This document shows positions 1 to 10,258 of a DNA stretch of 64,000 bases, one piece after another. The stretch's first letter is position 1. Every line of letters starts with the position of its first letter. The DNA is from Cyclina sinensis (Eukaryota; Mollusca; Bivalvia; Venerida; Veneridae). The notes beneath the pieces were generated by a model, which ran no database searches, had not been told where the DNA came from, and saw nothing but the letters and a program-made list of their open reading frames with translations. The DNA is taken from assembly GCA_012932295.1 (NCBI GenBank), contig JAAONU010000014.1, positions 2,232,001 to 2,296,000 of the forward strand, given 5' to 3'. The position numbers and the translations under genes are program-made.

Positions 1-306
1 AAAAAGCACTCAGCTAATTAAATAACTATGTTTTTTATGCTTATTCGAAATTACCTAAATGATATGTTTCTGTTTAGATCCATATTAAGATTGAAAGAAA
101 CCCTAAGTATTTTACTGCCACGATGTTCTAACATTTATTAACAAGATAACAAGATAAAAGTACTTCAGTGCATGCAAAAATAAAAGTTGAAACAGAATTT
201 TTATAGCATATAAAATACCAGGACCAAAAAGTGTCGTATTTCTATGGCATAACCTGCAAAAACTAATTCCTTCTTGTATTTTTTAAATGAAAATCAATAT
301 TCATAC

Positions 307-424
307 CTTCCATATAAGTTATGACGTCATCTGTGTTGTCTTCATCTGACAGCCACCCCCAAAGTCGCATTGCCGACGCCTGGTAAAAAACCGCGAACAC
401 ACACACTACCGCAAATATCTTCAT
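307..424 (-). CDS. First coding exon of a secreted protein (partial gene)
   Basis: Reading the minus strand from the ATG at 424 gives 39 codons plus one base, ending at a strong splice donor (G|GTATGA, intron from 306 leftwards). The first 18 residues, MKIFAVVCVFAVFYQASA, are a typical signal peptide: Lys at position 2, a hydrophobic core, and small residues A-S-A at the cleavage site. The following stretch is acidic (DEDNTDD) and contains LWGWL. A TATA-like box lies about 60 bases upstream. Later exons would lie beyond the left edge of the window; I found none in 1-306. It is too short to place in a family, so the product is an unnamed secreted protein or propeptide. The start is chosen because signal peptide, donor phase and promoter agree. 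Confidence 0.6.
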
Positions 425-481
425 GTTTCACTGTTGAATATCAAAAGTGATATGGGCACCTCACCATCCGAGCTTCACGAG

Positions 482-488
482 TTATATA
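482..488 (-). promoter_or_regulatory. TATA-like box of the secreted-protein gene
   Basis: TATATAA on the minus strand, 58-64 bases upstream of the ATG at 424. This would put a transcription start near 455 and give a short 5' leader. The motif is also common by chance in DNA this AT-rich, so its position relative to the exon is the main support. Confidence 0.4.
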
Positions 489-1483
489 CGTGATATACAT
501 GCATGTGTAATATTTGTCCTTGATCTAAGAGAACAGATAAATGATAAAATTATTTCAATTTTTGATAAAGTCTTTGTGTACACGTAATTTTGTTTGTTTC
601 AGTGCGTCATTTCTTTATATAAAAAGAAAATAGCTTCTGCCCAGTATGATGCAGATTTTGGGATTCAAAATTTTTGTAGTCATTTTTCATATGCTATATT
701 TATAATTTCTTTGTGTTGTCTCTTTTAAATGTACCCAGGATTGTTTCAGAACCTGTCGAAAAGTGTAGTGACAAAACAACTATGAAATACTCATCAAAAT
801 ATATTAACTTTTATTTAGAAAATATAGCAAAAATATTTCGGTATGTGCTGAACCAAAAGCTTGTATGAGCAATAGTGCGGATTTCGTAAAAAAAATGAAA
901 GATATTAATTTTTCATCATTGTATTCTAACACTCGTTTGATATTGAAAGCAAAATTTTCAGCAAGGTTATCCTGGTTAATATTTCATGTAGGACACCTTT
1001 AATGCGGTCAGGTCAATCCCACGAAACATAATACCAATCCATACTTTGAGATTTGCTGAAACATCAATTCAGCTTCATACTAGTATTAAGATAATTTTGC
1101 GATAACTGACAAATACCACAACAATCAATGACCGGTCGGTCATCACTTTTGCTTCAAGCCTCAGAACACCATCCACCATTGTTTCTGGTAACATATCAAG
1201 AGTCAGTGGACATAATTACCTGATACCCTGTATCAGTCACCGGTCGGATATCAGTTTGAACGCTGAATGTCGTATGGGAGTTGTCCTTTAAACCGGAAAG
1301 CTAAAAAAATAAAAATTGATCTATTATCTTTTGACCTCCAACACGTAAGTTTTAAGTTCTGTTCAGTCTATTCATCGTTCTGAACGCTCCCTTTATATAT
1401 AATATCATTCAGTAACACAGTCACCTGAAAAAGAAAACAATAACAAACAAAACAAACATACGAAAAACAACAACACCGCCCAC
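489..1483. other. Spacer without recognised gene
   Basis: AT-rich DNA upstream of the secreted-protein exon. No tRNA, exon-like frame or element termini were recognised. ACCGGTCGG occurs twice (about 1131 and 1239), without clear meaning. Confidence 0.4.
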
Positions 1484-1540
1484 CCCCCGATGAAAAAAAA
1501 AAAAAAAAAAAAACAGCAAAAAAAAAAAAAAACCAAAAAA
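1484..1540. repeat. C-run followed by poly(A) tracts
   Basis: A CCCCCC run is followed by two long adenine tracts. The apparent minus-strand reading frame rich in Phe across it is only the poly(A) read backwards. The tract lies just before a SINE-like segment and may be an insertion tail. Confidence 0.7.
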
Positions 1541-1659
1541 ACGCTGTAGAGCATCCAAAAAATAAATTCACTTCTCTCTTTTTTATTGTTTTATAACTTT
1601 TACTTAATTTCTAATTAGCTACTTAGGTTAAACACCACCAAATTAGTGTTGTCGGAAAC

Positions 1660-1865
1660 CAGGATTTGTGCGGATTGTCTGACATTCTTTCGGATGAGAC
1701 GTTTAACCGAGGTCCCATGTATCAGTGCTGTACACTGAGCATGCAAAAAAAAAACAACCAGGGTGTCTTGCACTACCCCTCACAATATAAAATAACTTAT
1801 CTCTGTAGGGGGCGTCGGTCATATGGTCAACCGGTACCGACGATAAATAAACTCAGACAGACAGA
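1660..1865. repeat. SINE-like dispersed repeat fragment
   Basis: Contains GGATGAGACGTTTAACCGAG followed by GTCCC, which I recall as a core recurring in dispersed repeats of many marine invertebrates. A simple cagacagacaga run follows. A 125-codon open frame (1666-2043) crosses it, but it has no recognisable domain and its 5' part is this repeat, so I do not call it a gene. The family assignment is from memory only. Confidence 0.4.
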
Positions 1866-2804
1866 AAGACAGATTTCACTTGAAAACAACACATATATTG
1901 AAGAACAAATTGAAATTAGGCATAAGTGTGCCGGACAATTCTTGTCTATTTTTTGTTGTTTTAACCAAAGTGACTGGGGTGATCTACTTCGAGAAGGTAC
2001 ACCAGAAAAGTTGAATGGCCATGCTATGAAAAAATCTGAATAAAATTGTTTTTCATGATTGATTCTTTCAAGAAATCGGCGAGAGTTACTTCTTCAGAAG
2101 CTAATAGAATGATATTGGGACTTAATGCTGTAATAAAATACTATAGGATATGATATAGTGTGTAACTTAAGATCTACACTTTTTCAATTTCTGTCACTCT
2201 GTGACGTCATTTCTATACAGATCGTTCTACACAATTAAGTGCCTAAATAGAGCTATAAGCTTGTCTATGAAACTGAGCACTCTAATTACATGAAAATGTT
2301 AGACATAGTCACACTAATGACTGTACTTGTCGTTTTTTGTTGTTGCTAAAATAACATCTCACAAATGTTTTCTGTGTCAATGTCAAAAGTTTCGATCGGA
2401 CATCGCAAGTGAAATCATTTAGTGACGTAATTTGGCGGAAAACGGCAGACATCAAATTTCAATAAATGCCATTAATTTTAAAGATTATCTTCGTGCCAGG
2501 GGTGCGCGCCGTATGAACGTACATGTATATCAGTTTACACAGAAGTGCAAATATAACATAACCAAATCTGACTGTGTTTTATTTGTTAAGCACAAACTAA
2601 AGATGCTTTAACCAATAGACCATGCATATATGCCAGAAAACAAATTCAGTATACAAAAAGTCCTCAATCTTCTAAGACATCCCTCTAAAGACAACTGAAT
2701 CATTTTTTTAATTTCTATTTTAAGCTATCTTCCCATGACATAAGTTTTCTTTGAAGTGAAGAAACATTCAAAATAAACAGCGATTTGAGACATTCGTTTT
2801 CAAA
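1866..2804. other. Spacer without recognised gene
   Basis: AT-rich, with no tRNA, exon or element boundary that I can support. Confidence 0.35.
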
Positions 2805-3075
2805 ATTGTTTATCCTATTATTCAGAACCGTTTTCATATTAAACTACGTAATAAGTAGTTGCTATCATGTAAGAATTTTCCACATACATATTCGATTTCA
2901 GTAACACCTACCCCTCAACCCTCCGGCTTTCACATTTTGCCTGTTAACTCTAGTTTCTCTTTTAAACAACGCCACACTACCCATGAAAACTGTAATATCT
3001 GAATAAGTAATATGACTTTGCCGCAACTGACTTTTTCATTCATTTTTTTCTGTTTACAGTATAAACATTTATTTG
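2805..3075 (-). repeat. Dispersed repeat, inverted copy of 11305-11590
   Basis: Reverse complement of the stretch at 11305-11590. Both share, among other blocks, TAATAAGTAGTTGCTATCAT (on this strand) and the segment with AACTAGAGTTAACAGG (on the other). The two copies differ by scattered substitutions and small indels. No terminal repeats or target duplications are obvious, so the class is unknown. Confidence 0.65.
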
Positions 3076-3605
3076 ATGTTATCTGTTGGACCACATTGCT
3101 ATTCGTTAAAATGAAACGAGTGATTAGTTCTATGTTTAGATAACATAATAAGATATAAATAGGTATTGGTGGCAAAAAAACCTTGACTTTTACCCAAAAT
3201 TATCTTATGACCTTTTTATTCGTGTAAACAAGGCCATCAAGAAAAAAGATGGAGTCTTATGAGAAATTTATTTTCTATAACATCACATAGGTGTAGCCAA
3301 GGAATTGTTACACGATTTTCATTGAACTTAAATGCATATAACTAGTACATGTTCTTGTTTTTCATTTTTTCTGTAGATGATAAAAAATGTAATATATCCT
3401 TAAAGAGAGTACCCTTAAACAGCCTATGAGCTCTAAGAGCTTGATCATGAATTCAATACAATTTTTATGACTGTTTAAACTTAAGTATACTTTGCCTTTA
3501 TTGGGCATAAATACATTTAACGAAATGGAGTGACTGTCCAGATTATATTCTGATTGTTGTAAATTTGTAATGAACCACATGAGTAGTGTTTATGTTGGAG
3601 AAATA

Positions 3606-3675
3606 GCCGGTTAGTTTAGTCAATTTAGGCGTCGTAAAATAACGCAAAATGTTGTGGATTTGATACCCACACTGC
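3606..3675 (+). pseudogene. tRNA-Ile relic
   Basis: GCCGGTTAGTTTAGTCAATT and the tail GTTGTGGATTTGATACCCAC align over their length to the window's tRNA-Ile(AAT). The D arm is altered, the anticodon is destroyed (the loop reads GTAAAATAA) and the T loop is mutated. It lies outside the clear tandem modules, so the cluster's remains reach further left than the array. Confidence 0.55.
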
Positions 3676-3929
3676 ATTTATATTTTTCTTCATCATCACA
3701 TGCACAGTGACAAATAAAGATATCAACAATTGCGAGCATTTTTTTCTATCATGAATGTGTACATATTTTTATCACAGTGACAAACATTTCAATAATATTT
3801 GATAAAACTCTTGAAATGTTCAAGTATCAAGAAAGATTCTGTTTTATCGACATTTTATCATTACTATGACGTAATGTTTTTTCCATTCGAATTTAAAATT
3901 CAGTTTTACTTGCAATAAGAAAATACATA

Positions 3930-4112
3930 GAAAATTAATTAAAATAAGAAATTAATTAATTGAATTATTAATTATTATTTATATTATTAATTACTGGTAA
4001 TGGATAATTTAAGTAATTAAATAATTAAATACAGCAATAACTGATTACATTATTAATTATTTAACAATTTATTTAATTGATTAATTAAATTACTAATTAA
4101 GAGTTATACTTC
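3930..4112. repeat. ATTAATTA-rich low-complexity tract
   Basis: Almost pure A/T with dense ATTAATTA and TTAATTAA palindromes. It immediately precedes the first tandem tRNA module. Confidence 0.75.
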
Positions 4113-4608
4113 GAATACTAATTTAACATTAAAATTTTTATTGTCATCAAATGCGTAATAATGAATTTTTTTATTTACATTTCACAGATTAAAAACTCGC
4201 TCAAGAAAAAATGTTTGAAGAGAATTGAATATGTATTACAAGACTTTCTAGATCCCCAAATAACTTGATCACTCCATTCGGAAAGGAAAGGCAAAATATA
4301 GTCTTTATTTCCATTAACGAATACACAAGAAGTCTGCCATTAAATACATGCGTATTCTAGTATGTAAAAAAGGTGCAAAGTAGCCATCTAAAGATGTTAT
4401 GCACGTGATTGTTTTAGAGCACATAGGTTTATCGCAATGAGGTACAGTGTATAATTTTTGACATAAGTTTTTAGAAACTAGTGGAGTTTCTATTAGATTG
4501 TTATTCGTAAAATTCAGCCTTAATCGATTATGCGCATTTATTCAAAAAGTAAAGTACTCACGCGTGTCTCAGTTTCATACAAATAAGTTTTCACTCTACT
4601 TTGGAATT

Positions 4609-4681
4609 GGCTGTTTAGTTCAGCCGGTTAGAGCGTCGTACTAATAACCACAAATGTCGTTGTGTGTCCTCAAAACTGGCC
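4609..4681 (+). pseudogene. tRNA-Ile relic, module A
   Basis: Starts GGCTGTTTAGTTCAGCCGGT and ends ACTGGCC, like tRNA-Ile. The anticodon region TACTAATAACC is still recognisable, but the T arm has lost its GTTCGA core and the 6-67 acceptor pair is broken. Equivalent relics sit at 9274 and 13940. Confidence 0.7.
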
Positions 4682-5078
4682 GAATTGTACATTGTTTGAT
4701 TTGGAATTTGAAATGACTACTAACAAGTTACTGTTTTTCATCAATTGAAAACATCTAACTTATTAAACACACTTATAATTCTTTTATTGTTATGTCGATA
4801 CCTACACCAGTCAACGAAATCCTCTAGCATATGTTAGATTGGTACTATAAAACCTTAATTATTTTTTTTTATGAAAAAATGTTCTTGACATTGCAAAATT
4901 ACTTACGTGAGCATTTATTGGTTAAATACAATTTCCTATAATACGCATCTGGATAGTTTAGTATTATACTGGAAATGATAATGATAGTCGTACCTGTAAA
5001 GTGTATCGGCCAGTATAGGTTGATATAAAGTCAGCAGCGGAGTTTTCATTATTATATTTTGAAAGGAAAATAATTAGA

Positions 5079-5155
5079 GCGAAGCGGTTCGAATTCACGA
5101 TTTCGAAGAGGCTGGTGCCTAAACCCAACGCCTTTGACTGTTCGGTCACACTACT
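5079..5155 (-). pseudogene. tRNA-Leu(TAG) relic, module A
   Basis: The minus strand reads GTAGTGTGACCGAACAGTC, then GGGTTTAGGCACCAGC, then a damaged T arm with ATTCGAACC. It aligns to tRNA-Leu along its length, and the anticodon loop TTTAGGC carries TAG, as in the intact gene at 46100 and unlike the AAG copies. Acceptor and T stems no longer pair. Copies at 9782 and 14447 show it belonged to the ancestral module. Confidence 0.6.
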
Positions 5156-5463
5156 TACCACCTGCTATATGAATCTGGTTTTAAAAGAATATTATTTTAG
5201 GAATACAACTTGCTGTCTGTTTACTTCCTCATACGTGGCAATATATTAAGTTTTATGACTGCTGGGTGCTTTAGTTTACACGATAAAGTGAAGGTTTACA
5301 AAAGCTTTTTTGACACTTTGATCGACGAACAGTTTAATTTTGAGCAGGAGAAAAATGCATCCAATGCTCATGAGTGGGTATTTGATTACATCTTCAGTTG
5401 ATAGAACCCATGTTAGCCATAATGCCACAGATACCAGGCTAAAAATTTCCAGAAATAGAAGTA

Positions 5464-5537
5464 TGGCGAGTGTGGGGGTCGAACCCACGACATTCGCGTT
5501 ATTAGCACGACGCTCTAACCGACTGAGCTAACCGGCC
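5464..5537 (-). tRNA. tRNA-Ile(AAT), one acceptor mismatch
   Basis: A 74-base cloverleaf on the minus strand with anticodon loop CTAATAA (anticodon AAT), D arm GCTC/GAGC and T arm GTGGG-TTCGACC-CCCAC. A and B boxes are intact. The 3' acceptor strand reads ACTCGCC instead of ACTGGCC, giving a C-C mismatch at pair 4-69. A T5 run lies about 25 bases downstream. It is probably transcribable, but function is less certain than for the copies at 25385, 33760 and 50710. Confidence 0.85.
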
Positions 5538-5724
5538 ACTCATTCGCTAGTTGGTAGTGTAAAGCAATTGAATTCTATACTTGTTTGATGATTTGTCGTA
5601 AATCTAAATATACAATTAAAACGCTGAAAGGCACAGAGTGATTAATTTAACGTTTAGAAGACAGAATTTGCCTGAAAGTAGGAACAACAAATCGCACTTT
5701 GAAAAATGAAAATGTTTTCCTGTT

Positions 5725-6010
5725 TCTCTCCCTCATTTTCACATTCTATATAATTTGTGGTTATTGTAATCAGACATTCAAATAATGCATAGAAAAAAAC
5801 GAAATGTTGCTTGTTGGGTTGTAAATTCATCTACTGCATACTTATGTAAGAATATATTAATAATATATGCATTAACCATTTTGTTTTATTTAATATGCAG
5901 AACCTGTCTGTGTATTATCTAGCTGATGTAATTGAAGCTTTTGATAATACAAAGACCAAGTTTCATGTCTTCATTTACTAGACCTTAGTACACTTAATGT
6001 GATATTAATT
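5725..6010. repeat. ~280-bp recurrent block (representative copy)
   Basis: A block running from TTTCTCTCCCTCATTTTCAC through AAATGTTGCTTGTTGGG and ATTAACCATT to TACACTTAATGTGATATTAA. It follows nearly every tRNA-Ile (about 10450, 15060, 18150, 22160, 25640, 26570, 31070, 34010, 50950, 61950), and its second half also follows tRNA-Leu (about 8570, 13270, 53400). Its presence twice per module suggests the 4.67-kb module arose from two half-units. Function unknown. Confidence 0.7.
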
Positions 6011-6175
6011 AAAAATGACAAGAATCCTTCCTGTTTTTTAATGAAACTTTCTCTACAAAATTCAACATTTTAAATTCTAGCCTCTAAATGTCTCTTTGCT
6101 TCTTTTTTTTCTTTTACCAATTACATCGCCTCTGTTCTAAAAGTCATTAGTGTTCTCCTTTCTTTTTGTAGCTAC

Positions 6176-6247
6176 TAAGACGAAACAGCTCAGAATCAGA
6201 TACCATTCTGGAAGATTAAAGATCGTTTTCCGATAATTAGGTCAGTA
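6176..6247. other. Conserved ~130-bp block (representative, truncated by insertion)
   Basis: TAAGACGAAACAGCTCAGAA, then ATACCATTCTGGAAGATTAA, then TTTTCCGATAATTAGGTCAG. In other modules it continues to a TATATAAAATGAAGATGA-like segment. Similar blocks occur near 10906, 16811, 18590, 21305, 22582, 24628, 27005, 29950, 31455, 35997, 51391, 54857 and 59527. The block usually lies upstream of a type-II tRNA relic. Here its right part was cut off by the element at 6254. Confidence 0.65.
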
Positions 6248-6253
6248 TCAATC

Positions 6254-7226
6254 CAGGGCCGGATCCAGAAAGTTTTGACTGGGGGGGCTTGGGGGAAGGT
6301 ACCCCCTTCCGTATGGGGGGGGGGGTTGGGGGGCCTCCCCCAAGAAAATTTTCTAAAAAGGTGGTGTAAATGGCTCATTTTGGTGCGTTTTAGGCATACG
6401 AATATAATGAAATTTGTGTGAGAATTAAAAAGAAATTTAATGGTATTCTTTGAAATGTTCAGCTAAAGCAAAAAACAAAATACGGTATGACATGTTTTAA
6501 CTTTTTTTATATTTATTGAGTCCTCTGAAACGAATAATTTATCCATAAATTAATTGGCATAACAAATAAAAATGTCATCACAATATCATCATAATCATAC
6601 CATAATCATACTTATTCATTAAAATCATTAAAGAACCATCACAAATTCAATCATCATTATCATCACCATGGTTGTGAGGATTTGATATGGCCCACAAAAC
6701 AGATAGTCGTCGCATACTTTTTGTCAAATAGGCAAATTTAAATCAATATCAAAGTGAGTCATCAATGCAAAAAACTCAAAACTGTTGAACAATGATCATT
6801 ATAAAAATTCAAATGCCATTTTTATGGAATCTAAGGTACTACAGGAAACAGTGAAAAAGCTGCCTCATCACCAGTCATGGTCAGCAGGCGCTCATTTAAC
6901 AACTTTATCAAATACGTCAAGGTTAAAAGACGCTCATGATCAGTCTGGAGAACTCTCGGATAATCCGTGCCACCGAATATACGGTACATTGGTATAATAT
7001 ACACAGCTATAAAGTTGCGAACACGTTATCAGTTGTTACGTAATATTGCATGACCGTTGCAAATTGGAAGGCTGACTGTGTTTCTGTTACGAGGTGAAAA
7101 GACCTGAAAAAATATTTTAGGGTCTTTAAAAATGAGCCCTTTTATTTTTTTTTACAAACGGGCCAGCTGGGGGGGCTTGAGCCCCATAAGCCCCCCCCCC
7201 CCCCCCCCCCGGTAAATCCGTGCCTG
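6254..7226. mobile_element. Non-autonomous hAT-like DNA element
   Basis: Begins CAGGGCCGGATCCAG and ends GGTAAATCCGTGCCTG, imperfect inverted termini of the type common in hAT-derived elements. Both sides carry TCAATC (6248-6253 and 7227-7232), a likely target-site duplication; hAT normally makes 8 bp, so 6 is short or eroded. G- and C-runs lie near both ends. No transposase frame is present. The equivalent position in module B (about 10978) is empty, so it inserted after that duplication or was lost from B. Confidence 0.75.
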
Positions 7227-7426
7227 TCAATCAATAGAAATGTTTTCAATTCAGCGCACACCATTTGTAGCACATTATTTCCGAGGTGACTTATTGAGGT
7301 CGCCCGAGGTGTTCCGAATGGGTTAGTATTAGGAAATCGAAATGGATAGTAAATCGACGCTAGTTCATAAAGATGCCATTCATAGGACTTTAGAAAACAC
7401 TTAATATGCCTAAGCGTTTGATGCTT

Positions 7427-7490
7427 GGAAGAGGGGTTTTTGAAAAGGATTCAGGATACACACGCTTTAAATCTCACCGCTCTAAAGATT
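7427..7490 (+). pseudogene. Type-II tRNA relic, module A
   Basis: A strongly decayed copy of the recurrent element with consensus near GGTAGCGTGGCTGAGCGG plus a CACCGCTCTAAAGATTTTGA end. Here only GAAGAGGGGTTTTTG and the CACCGCTCTAAAG end remain. Confidence 0.4.
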
Positions 7491-8192
7491 TTGATGTCCT
7501 AAGCCTGTTAAGAAAAAAAAGAAGATCATTTGAATGCTGTGCACATTTCGAATATGTTCGTATAATTTGAAATGATCGCATTATAAAATATTCCCGATAC
7601 CGATTGATATCGTTGAAATCATTCAAGAATTATGAATAAGAAGTTTCAACTCCGGCCCTTTTTCTATATTTTTGGCATTCTATACTTTATCAAGCAATAT
7701 ATCTTCGTCAATCAGGAAGTCAGGCGAATTTAGCGTTATTATCTTAGTACCAATTGTTTCATAAACCCTCTTTTGCAAAAACTAAAATGTAAGTAACTGA
7801 GGTATATTTAGCAAGAAGTCCACAAACGACGAGTTAACTGCTGTATACTATTTTATGAAAGGGCAATTTAACGTTATTATTTTGCATGCAGGTAATATAA
7901 CACATTCAGTACTATACCTCCTCTCTAAAGCGTAACTTCATAGTATAAAAGACATAAGGCAAATTGAAGGTTTTCAAGACAAGTAATTCATTAAATGCAA
8001 TGCCTCTACGAAAGGTTGAAATGCACATTTTTATCAAATTAATATCTAAATCAATAGACAAGAGACTAATAAAAAATGTTTGATAAAAAAATCGGTAAAG
8101 AAAACTGTTTTATTAAAATACCCTTAAGCAAAGGTTAATATGATCAGACTTGAAAAGTGATGAAATAGCTTTTAATAACCTCAACATGCATC

Positions 8193-8274
8193 GGTAGCGT
8201 GGCCGAGCGGTCTAAGGCGCTGGTTTAAGGCACCAGTCTCTTCGGAGGCGTGGGTTCGAATCCCACCGCTGCCA
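8193..8274 (+). tRNA. tRNA-Leu(AAG)
   Basis: An 82-base type-II tRNA. Acceptor GGTAGCG pairs with CGCTGCC plus discriminator A. A box is TGGCCGAGCGG. The anticodon stem CTGGT/ACCAG encloses loop TTAAGGC, giving anticodon AAG for CUU codons (CUC by inosine). The long variable arm is CTCTTCGGAG, and the T arm GTGGG-TTCGAAT-CCCAC contains the B box. All stems pair and no intron is present. A T7 run begins two bases after the gene, an ideal Pol III terminator. Identical in sequence to the copies at 19708, 56710 and 57992. Confidence 0.96.
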
Positions 8275-8276
8275 GA

Positions 8277-8283
8277 TTTTTTT
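8277..8283 (+). terminator. Pol III terminator of tRNA-Leu 8193
   Basis: An uninterrupted run of seven T immediately after the tRNA, matching the oligo-dT terminator of RNA polymerase III. Confidence 0.8.
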
Positions 8284-8737
8284 CAACGCTTGTGAATTAT
8301 CTTTCTCTATGAATTGCACACTTTCTAATGTTGTACGTACCGTGTATAACAAACAGAGCAGACTGTTATTGGAGAAAAGCTCAGCTGCATTGTACTCTAA
8401 TATTAGGCTTCGTAAATTTATAATTTTTTCCGTTACAAAATTACTACATTTGTAGTGATTTGCATACAGATATATCGAAAACTGTAATCAGTGCAGTTAT
8501 CTACAGTCTGTAAAATACTTTAAAATCTTTGTTGCAAGCCTGTATTTACAGAACGACATCATGAAATATTTCTTGTGAGGCTGTTAATTCATCTAGTGCA
8601 TACGTGTGACGCCTTTGTCAGAATGTAAATCATGCATTAACGGTTGTGTTCATATGCAACAGTATGTCTGGGAAATATGTAGCTTAAGCTTTAAATTGTT
8701 TTAAGATCCTGTTTCATGTCAAGGTTCATTCGACCCT

Positions 8738-8807
8738 TAGACACTTGATGTGATGTTAATTAGACACTTGATGTGATGTTAATTAAAACACTTGATGTGA
8801 TGTTAAT
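8738..8807. repeat. Three-copy 23-bp tandem repeat
   Basis: Three successive copies of a unit containing ACACTTGATGTGATGTTAAT. The same unit occurs once at the matching place in module B (about 13455), so the triplication is local to this copy. Confidence 0.9.
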
Positions 8808-9273
8808 TAAAACATTTAGGAAACAACCCTTCGTGTTCTATAATGTAAATCTCAACAGACTTTAAACTTCGTTATAAAAATGTATTACAAGACTTTTTAG
8901 ATCTTCCAATAATTTGATAATTGCATTTGGGATGAAAAGGCAAATATACATGTAGTACTTATTTTCATTAACAATTACATAAGAAGTCTTATATTAAATA
9001 CATTCATAGCCTATGTAAAACAGAGTAAAATGCATTTTTAAACATGTTATGTATGAAATTGTTTTAGATCACATGGCTTTCTAGCAATAAAGTTTAATTT
9101 TTGACATAAATTTTTATAAACCAGTGAAGTTTCTATAAAATTGTTATTCTCAAAGAACACCAGCCTTAAACGAGTATATACAATTCATAAAATAGTAAAG
9201 TGGGTACGCGTGTCCCAGTCACATAGAACATTAATTTGGTCATACAAATAAATTTTCGCTCTACTTTGGAATT

Positions 9274-9347
9274 GACCGTTTTGTTCAGTCGGTTAGATGG
9301 TGGTATTAATAACCACAAATGCCGTTGCTGCTGCCTAAAAACTGGCC
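9274..9347 (+). pseudogene. tRNA-Ile relic, module B
   Basis: Reads GACCGTTTTGTTCAGTCGGT and ends ACTGGCC. The anticodon region TATTAATAACC and the T arm are further eroded than in the copy at 4609. Confidence 0.65.
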
Positions 9348-9781
9348 GAAGACATACATTGTTTGACTTCGCATTTTAAATGACTACTCATAAGTTACTG
9401 TTTTTTCATCACTTGACAACATTTAACTTATTAAACACACTTATAATTCTTTTATTGTTATGTCGATGCCTACACAAGTCAAAGAAATCCTCTAGAATAT
9501 GATAGATTGGTTCTATAAAACCTGAATCTATTTTTCTATGAAAAATGTTCTTGAAATTTTATTGCAAATTTACTTATGTGAGCATTTATAGATGAAATAC
9601 AATTTCCTATAATACGCATCTGGATAGTTTGATTATACTGGAAATGATATTCTATTCTATGATAAACGAACATAATTATTGTAGTGGCTGTAAAGTGTAT
9701 TGGCCGATATAAGTTGATATTAACTCAGCAACGGAATTTTCATTTTTTTACTTGAAAAATTTTGAAAGGAAAATAATAAGA

Positions 9782-9858
9782 GCGAAGCGGTTCGAATTCA
9801 CAATTTCGAAGAGGCTGGTGCCTACACCCAACGCCTTTGACTGTTCTGTCACACTACT
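9782..9858 (-). pseudogene. tRNA-Leu(TAG)-type relic, module B
   Basis: Same relic as at 5079, with extra changes: the anticodon region reads GGTGTAGGCACCAGC on the minus strand. A 77-codon plus-strand frame crosses it by chance. Confidence 0.55.
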
Positions 9859-10184
9859 TACTATATACCTGCTATATGAATCTGGTTTCAAAGAATTCGA
9901 ACCGTATACAATTTATGAGGAATACAACTTGCTCTCTGTTTACGCTTCCTCATACGTGGTAATATATAAGTTTTATGTCAGCTAGGTGCTTTCGTTTACT
10001 CGATAAAGTGAAGGTTTACGAAAGCTTTTTTGGATACTTTGATCCAAGAACAGTTTAATTTTGAGCAGGAAAAAATGCATTCAATGCTCATGAGTGGGTA
10101 TTTGATTACATCTTCAGTTGATAGAACCCATGTTATCCATAATAGTCACAGATATCAGGCTTAAAATTTCCAGAAAAGAAAGAA

Positions 10185-10258
10185 TGGGCAGTGTGGGGGT
10201 CGAACCCACGACATTCGCGTTATTAGCACGACGCTCTAACCGACTGAGCTAACCGGCC
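10185..10258 (-). tRNA. tRNA-Ile(AAT), one acceptor mismatch
   Basis: A 74-base minus-strand tRNA-Ile identical to the consensus except in the 3' acceptor strand (ACTGCCC), which gives a C-C mismatch at pair 3-70. That is a different mismatch from the copy at 5464, so the two decayed independently after duplication. Anticodon AAT and both internal promoter boxes are intact. A TTTT run lies about 12 bases downstream. Confidence 0.83.

Larger units (their letters stand above)
4228..8890. repeat. Tandem tRNA module A (~4.67 kb)
   Basis: First of three tandem modules. The period can be read from equivalent marks: Ile relics at 4609, 9274 and 13940; tRNA-Ile at 5464, 10185 and 14809; tRNA-Leu at 8193 and 12895. 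Spacers between the tRNA elements are AT-rich and co-duplicated; they hold the 280-bp and 130-bp blocks listed separately. A hAT-like element (6254-7226) interrupts this copy and is absent from module B. No protein gene is visible in the spacers. Confidence 0.85.

Noticed and set aside
1368..1571. Minus-strand frame rich in Phe
   Set aside because: It is a poly(A) tract read on the other strand.
1666..2043. 125-codon frame, the longest in the window
   Set aside because: Its first part is a SINE-like repeat and its rest has no domain or splice context.
9752..9985. 77-codon plus-strand frame
   Set aside because: It crosses a reversed tRNA-Leu relic and is not open in the paralogous stretches at 5050 and 14430.
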